The notes beneath the pieces are model-generated. The model had not been told where the DNA came from. It saw nothing but the letters and a program-made list of their open reading frames with translations, and ran no database searches. The translations under genes and the position numbers were made by a program. 64,000 nucleotides of DNA from Valencia hispanica (lineage: Eukaryota > Chordata > Actinopteri > Cyprinodontiformes > Valenciidae), in NCBI GenBank assembly GCA_963556495.2, contig OY747716.1, positions 49,812,818 to 49,876,817 on the forward strand. The letters are read 5' to 3'. How positions within the stretch are numbered: the stretch's first letter is position 1; each line of letters begins with the position of its first letter. This document shows positions 61,401 to 64,000 of the stretch, in pieces.

Positions 61401-62933
61401 TATAATAGTTGAAAATAGTTTTGAAAGATTTTTCTTGCATATTATTAATTGAGAATGTAGACACAGTCCTAGCAATGCATGTTTATGCCAGATGACAACT
61501 TTCTAAGGACTGTGTGTTCTTTAACTCAGAAGGCTTCTAATTCTTGTTTTCTCATGATGAACTTAACACAGTTCTCTCAGTGTACATAGATGTCAGGTCT
61601 AGTAGTAGCAAGGACTGTGTGTAGATGCCCCTTGGTGTGATATTGTTTAAACTTGCCTGGAACGGGCTTTAAATATTTTTGATTAGTAATTTGTTTAATA
61701 TATGTCCTTGCTATGTACCCAGTGGTGGTGTTCTTTGATTTTTCATAATTCGAGTTTCTAATTGGTTCTAACATCCTATTTGGTGCGTTTATCCTCAGGT
61801 TGCTGCCCCTACAGACCAACCTGATGCTGAAGAACATATGTCATCAATCCCATCTTCTCTGGATCCCCAGGTGATCATTTATCTCCCTTTTCTAATCTTT
61901 AAAAACACATTTTATATTTGTCTTCTATCTTGTTGATTTCAGAGTGTACACTGTCCTAGCAATGCATGTTTATGCCAGGTGACAACTTTCTAAGGACTGT
62001 GTGTTCTTTAACTCAGAAGGCTTCTAATTCTTGTTTTCTCATGATGAACTTAACACAGTTCTCTCAGTGTACATAGATGTCAGGTCTAGTAGTAGCAAGG
62101 ACTGTGTGTAGATGCCCCTTGGTGTGATATTGTTTAAACTTGCCTGCAACATGCTTTAAATATTTTTGATTAGTAATTTGTTTAATATATGTCCTTGCTA
62201 TGTACACAGTGGTGGTGTTCTGTTAGTTTTCATAATTCTAGTTTTTAATTGGCTCTAACATCCTATTTGGTGCGTTTATCCTCAGGTTGCTGCCCCTACA
62301 GACCAACCTGATGCTGAAGAACATATGTCATCAATCCCATCTTCTCCTGATCCACAGGTGATGAAATCTAAGTTGCAAATAGTTTAGAAAGATTTTTCTT
62401 ACATATTATTAATTGAGAATGTAGACACAGTCCTAGCAATGCATGTTTATGCCAGGTGACAACTTTCTAAGGACTGTGTGTTCTTTAACTCAGAAGGCTT
62501 CTAATGGATATGTTCTCATGATGAACTTAACACAGTTCTCTCAGTGTACATAGGTATTAGGTTAATTAATATTGACTGTGCGTAGATAGTCCTTGGTGTA
62601 ATATTGTTTGCAGTCACCTGCGTATACACAATTGTAGCTTTGGAAAATAGTTTTGGACAACTACTGTGTGTCAAGTTCCATAAACTTTGAAATTAAGATT
62701 TTCAAGTAATAATGCTTTAAAAATGATTAATTGAAGTAATAAAAGAGTGATTTTCTTTTTTTCAGAAATGCACACACATTGTGTTACAGTCATCAATGTC
62801 AAGCATGGAAAAATGTGCCCATTGCCTAGGCCCCTATGCTGCCCGGAAATGGAATGGTGTGAAATGTAAAGGTGGGTTAGTTTGTTGATTTATTTTTCTG
62901 TTAAAATTTGTATATGTGTATGTTTGTTTGTAT

Positions 62934-62998
<65 letters not shown>

Positions 62999-64000
62999 TT
63001 TTTTCTGTTCCTGGTTTAAAATCATGTAACCTTTTTGCACATTTTCTAGTTTGTTTTTCCTTTTGGCATGAGAGCTGTTATGACAAGACAAAGATGGTCC
63101 ATGTTGCATCCCTTTCACCGGTAAATCTCTCTCAGAAGTTAATTTTTTTTGCACTTAAACAGAGCAATATTAATCATTTTCTCTTTTTAAAGGAGTCTAA
63201 AAAAACTACCTCAAGTGAAGAAGTTTCAGAGGAAGAATACGTACCTGACTCAGCCAGTGTTTCAGATAGTTCAGTAGAACTTACAATGGATCCCTCAAAT
63301 CCTCTAAAAAAGGTCATGGGTGAGCTTGATGGCTGTTCTGTTGAAACTTCGTCAGAAGAATTGGCTAATGGGCTCGTCTCTGCATGTAAGAAGAACATTA
63401 CAAAGACTTTGAGTAAACGGACGGAAAGCTGTTCTGAGAAGACAAAAACAGTGGAACCCTTAGAAGTCCAGGCTCAAGTTACTTCTGTCAAGACACTCGC
63501 TGGAACTGAAGATGTTAAAAGCATTCAGTCTTCAAGCATATCATCTTCAATAGATATGAAAAACTACTGCTTCATTTGTGGCAAGCCCCAGTCGAAGATT
63601 GCTCGGCATTTTAAAACCCACGAGAAGACGCATCCCGAAGTTGCTCAAGCTTTAGCACTTCCAAAAGACTCAAATGTGCGTAAGAAAATGCTGGAAAAAT
63701 TAAGGAATAGGGGAAACTGTATTCACAATAGAGAGGTTTACCAGAGTGGTAGCGGATTGCTTAAACTTAAACGCACACCAAAGCTCAAGTACGACAAAAA
63801 GCAGTACGTTCACTGCATGCACTGCCAAGGACTTTACCTTCGTAGGCACCTCTGGCGACATGCCCGACAATGTACCTCAAAACCAGTTACGGAGGATAAG
63901 TTGGGAAAGAAAACTGTCTTGAGCTTGGCCTCAATGGTGGACTCGGCACAATGTCAACAAATATCCCAAGGTGTTTGGAAGCTCCTTACCGTTATGAAAG
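55349..64000 (+). CDS. SET-domain / tandem-cassette / PHD-like / C2H2 protein gene, partial at 3' end
   Basis: This is a predicted nuclear multi-domain gene. I propose the exons 55349-55469, 55547-55709, 55836-56028, six 72-bp cassettes, 62766-62871, 63050-63120 and 63193 to beyond the window. All have GT-AG borders and compatible phases (1, 2, 0, then 0 for every cassette, 1, 0). The joined frame has no stop and gives at least 631 residues: SET domain (about 35-159), six 24-residue cassettes (160-303), PHD-like cysteine cluster (320-348), acidic linker (363-485), C2H2 fingers at 488-505 and 570-589. The first ATG lies directly after the acceptor-like TTTCCCAG, so an upstream exon is possible. 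I recognise the SET part as KMT5A-like but the whole protein is not KMT5A. Intron lengths are inflated by a dead LINE and a Tc1 element. Confidence 0.75.
55547..55709 (+). CDS. SET gene exon B (SET N-terminal half)
   Basis: The junction codon gives G, then RGVFSTRHFDKGAFLLEYRG, the S-adenosylmethionine-binding GxG (GRG, residues 41-43) and EYRGDLI strand of KMT5A-type SET domains. DLINKEEHERRIRIYHDAM and KVFLFEFRHNGKHL follow. Acceptor at 55546, donor GTATGT at 55710, phase 2. Confidence 0.8.
55836..56028 (+). CDS. SET gene exon C (SET C-terminal half)
   Basis: It encodes CVDAAREDGTFGRLVNDD, then NLNPNSRMK, GKPHLCLFAIKDIKPGEEIT and YNYGVSEWPWRVK. GRLVNDD (residues 107-112) occupies the place of the usual GRLINHS, so the canonical NHS is NDD here. 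YNYG (147-150) provides the conserved Tyr. This fits a family of multi-copy fish KMT5A-like proteins as I recall them. Activity cannot be assumed with the altered NHS motif. Ends in phase 0 at donor GTACAT. Confidence 0.8.
56440..58215 (+). mobile_element. Degenerate jockey-group (L2/CR1-like) LINE inside SET-gene intron
   Basis: The translation across shifted frames shows FLGEVNEKEIRTIVRKTKY, TNTNGLDI, FTNYRPV, ENQYGFRSNRSTALAL (frames mixed), motif A GVFIDLQKALDT, YLNNRQQYV, SVLGPKLFIVYIDTV and motif C VLFADATNFFS, where the second catalytic Asp is Ala. The end near 58190 (AAGAAAGGGGCAGATATAAA, then TTCTTCCTACTCC) looks like the 3' end of this fish LINE type. Many stops make it dead. It is in the sense orientation between SET exon C and the first cassette. 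Confidence 0.75.
58269..58340 (+). CDS. Cassette exon 1 of SET gene (72 bp, phase 0)
   Basis: 24 codons starting VAAPTDQPDAEEHM and ending SSPDPQ, flanked by TCCTCAG and GTGATG. Acidic and Pro/Ser-rich, predicted flexible linker. Confidence 0.75.
58746..58817 (+). CDS. Cassette exon 2 of SET gene (most diverged copy)
   Basis: The same 24-codon cassette but with DAKGHM in place of DAEEHM, and SSLDPQ at the end. The intron after it carries the Tc1-like insertion. Confidence 0.75.
59011..60624 (+). mobile_element. Complete Tc1-like transposon with TA target duplications
   Basis: The element proper is 59013-60622 (1610 bp). It starts CAGGTCCTTCTC and ends GAGAAGGACCTG, flanked by TA on both sides. 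Both ends carry long imperfect inverted repeats of about 200 bp, sharing TTAGCATATTGTGATAAAG and CATGAGCTGTATGCCAAAA (or its inverse), an IR/DR-like arrangement. It sits in the intron after cassette 2. The five other copies of that intron show the empty site TGTACATAGATGTC or a close variant, so the insertion is younger than the duplication or was not copied. Confidence 0.95.
59342..60346 (+). CDS. Tc1-like transposase, intact
   Basis: 334 residues that cut and paste the flanking element at TA sites. The paired helix-turn-helix DNA-binding region comes first (QKAIIDTLKQEGKTQKDISE, then CSQSAVSRHLSGKS), with a GRKKCGRKR basic, AT-hook-like stretch between the two halves and a second HTH at WGDLRKQWTESGVQTSRATV. 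The catalytic DDE triad has D in VLFSDESKF, D in FQHDLAPAHS and E in NPIENLW, with 34 residues between the last two (DD34E). The length and the TKY C-terminus match the usual full-length Tc1 group seen in fish and frogs. QHD for the common QQD and SPNLNP for SPDLNP are small departures. No stop or frameshift is present, so it may be functional or only recently silenced. Confidence 0.95.
   Translation: MGKTADLTAAQKAIIDTLKQEGKTQKDISERIGCSQSAVSRHLSGKSVGRKKCGRKRCTTRRGDRTLRKIVEKDRFQTWGDLRKQWTESGVQTSRATVHRRVQEMGYRCRIPQVKPLLNQKQRQKRLTWATEKQHWTVAQWSKVLFSDESKFCISFGNQGARVWRKTGEKEMPKCLKSSVKYPQSVMVWGAMSAAGVGPLCFIKGRVNAASYQEMLEHFMLPSAEKLYGDEDFIFQHDLAPAHSAKTTGKWFTDHDITVLNWPANSPNLNPIENLWDIVKRKLRDARPNTLDELQAAIEASWASITPQQCHRLIASMPRRIEAVISAKGFPTKY
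60835..60906 (+). CDS. Cassette exon 3 of SET gene
   Basis: Same 24-codon cassette, DAEEHM and SSPDPQ version. First cassette after the Tc1 element. Confidence 0.75.
61312..61383 (+). CDS. Cassette exon 4 of SET gene
   Basis: Same 24-codon cassette, SSLDPQ version. The downstream intron has a small insertion (GAGTCTATAATAGTTGAAAA). Confidence 0.75.
61799..61870 (+). CDS. Cassette exon 5 of SET gene
   Basis: Same 24-codon cassette, SSLDPQ version. The donor is GTGATCATTT instead of GTGATGAAAT and the following intron start is replaced by unrelated sequence. Confidence 0.75.
62286..62357 (+). CDS. Cassette exon 6 of SET gene
   Basis: Same 24-codon cassette, SSPDPQ version. Last copy before the PHD-like exon. 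Confidence 0.75.
62766..62871 (+). CDS. SET gene exon D (PHD-like cluster, first part)
   Basis: It encodes KCTHIVLQSSMSSMEKCAHC, followed by LGPYAARKWNGVKCK. The acceptor is a T-rich tract with TTTCAG at 62765; donor GTGGGT at 62872, phase 1. It provides Cys320, Cys323 and Cys337 of the cluster. Confidence 0.75.
62938..62995. repeat. (TA)n microsatellite in intron
   Basis: About 27 AT dinucleotides. Confidence 0.98.
63050..63120 (+). CDS. SET gene exon E (PHD-like cluster, second part)
   Basis: It encodes VCFSFWHESCYDKTK and ends LSP. Together with exon D the ligands read C-x2-C-x13-C-x2-C-x4-H-x2-C, the first six positions of a PHD finger. The final CxxC of a full PHD finger is not visible downstream, so this may be a variant or degenerate finger. 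TTTCTAG acceptor, GTAAAT donor, phase 0. Confidence 0.7.
63193..64000 (+). CDS. SET gene exon F (acidic linker and two C2H2 fingers), open at window end
   Basis: A long exon open for 269 codons from the acceptor TTTTTAAAG. The first 120 residues are Ser/Glu/Thr-rich (SSEEVSEEEYVPDSASVSDS), probably disordered. Then come a C2-H2 finger YCFICGKPQSKIARHFKTH (C-x2-C-x9-H-x3-H, from 63568) and a second short finger HCMHCQGLYLRRHLWRHARQ ending in Cys (C-x2-C-x7-H-x3-H-x3-C, from 63814). KKTVLSLASMVDSAQCQQIS and VWKLLTVMK follow. I recall this finger pair in large multi-copy fish proteins that continue into a tyrosine-recombinase-like domain, which would lie beyond base 64000. Confidence 0.75.

Larger units (their letters stand above)
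58225..62560 (+). repeat. Tandem array of about 480-bp units, each with one 72-bp exon
   Basis: Six near-identical units span intron tail, 72-bp exon and intron head. Cassette starts are 58269, 58746, 60835, 61312, 61799 and 62286; spacings are 477, 2089 (477 or so plus the 1.6 kb Tc1 element), 477, 487 and 487. Each exon is preceded by the same TTTGGTGCGTTTATCCTCAG acceptor context and followed by GTGATGAAAT, except copy 5, whose downstream intron is partly replaced (61876-61950). The high identity in intronic parts points to recent unequal crossing-over or gene conversion. Confidence 0.93.

Noticed and set aside
61090..61837. Two identical 86-codon minus-strand frames
   Set aside because: They lie in duplicated introns of the SET-gene cassette array; repetition, not function, explains them.

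Overview
The window is vertebrate nuclear DNA, almost certainly from a teleost fish and probably a percomorph. The evidence is a two-coding-exon activin/inhibin beta-A gene with a 10.3 kb intron, GT-AG introns, a near-intact Tc1-like transposon, several fish LINE remnants and many MITEs of families I know as common in teleosts. Nothing prokaryotic is present. About one fifth of the 64 kb is long minisatellite arrays. Most very long open frames here are by-products of repeat periods divisible by three (or of 3x17) and are not genes.

Layout. 1-337 and 10638-11437 are the two coding exons of an inhba gene whose N-terminal part lies upstream of the window. Its intron (338-10637) holds a 1.3 kb ACACAGACGC-type array, a 1.1 kb 28-bp array and simple repeats. 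11438 to about 14310 is a plausible 3' UTR with a MITE plus (GT)n and a perfect hairpin. 15352-18762 and 19596-22937 are two arrays of more than 3 kb (15-bp and 12-bp units) with higher-order structure. 23-31 kb is non-coding DNA with an antisense LINE 3' end, dispersed repeats and a perfect 34-bp inverted repeat. 31.4-32.3 kb is a polypurine GGA array, 35.4-36.7 kb a 17-bp array, 38.6-38.9 kb a GATA array and 42.0-42.2 kb an 18-19-bp array. 42.3-44.1 kb holds a MITE with perfect 45-bp ends and a hAT-like element. 47.5-48.4 kb is a very uniform 30-bp CpG-rich array, and 49.1-49.5 kb an interrupted (GT)n. 49.8-53.0 kb looks like an antisense L1-type LINE split by a sense L2/Rex1-type LINE.

The most interesting locus is 55349-64000+, a multi-exon gene running off the right end. 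Its spliced exons encode a compact KMT5A-like SET domain, six near-identical 24-residue cassettes on six tandem 72-bp phase-0 exons, a PHD-like C2-C2-H-C cluster, an acidic Ser/Glu-rich linker, and two short C2-H2 fingers. Every exon joins in frame and no stop interrupts it. A complete Tc1-like element (59013-60622, TA duplications, intact DD34E transposase) sits in the intron after cassette 2, and a dead LINE sits in the intron before cassette 1. I suspect the missing 3' part encodes a tyrosine-recombinase-like domain, as I recall for related multi-copy fish proteins. That is inference, because that part is outside the window.

Functional links between genes: none can be shown. inhba is a secreted TGF-beta-family ligand gene. 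The SET/zinc-finger gene is a predicted nuclear protein about 44 kb away on the same strand.
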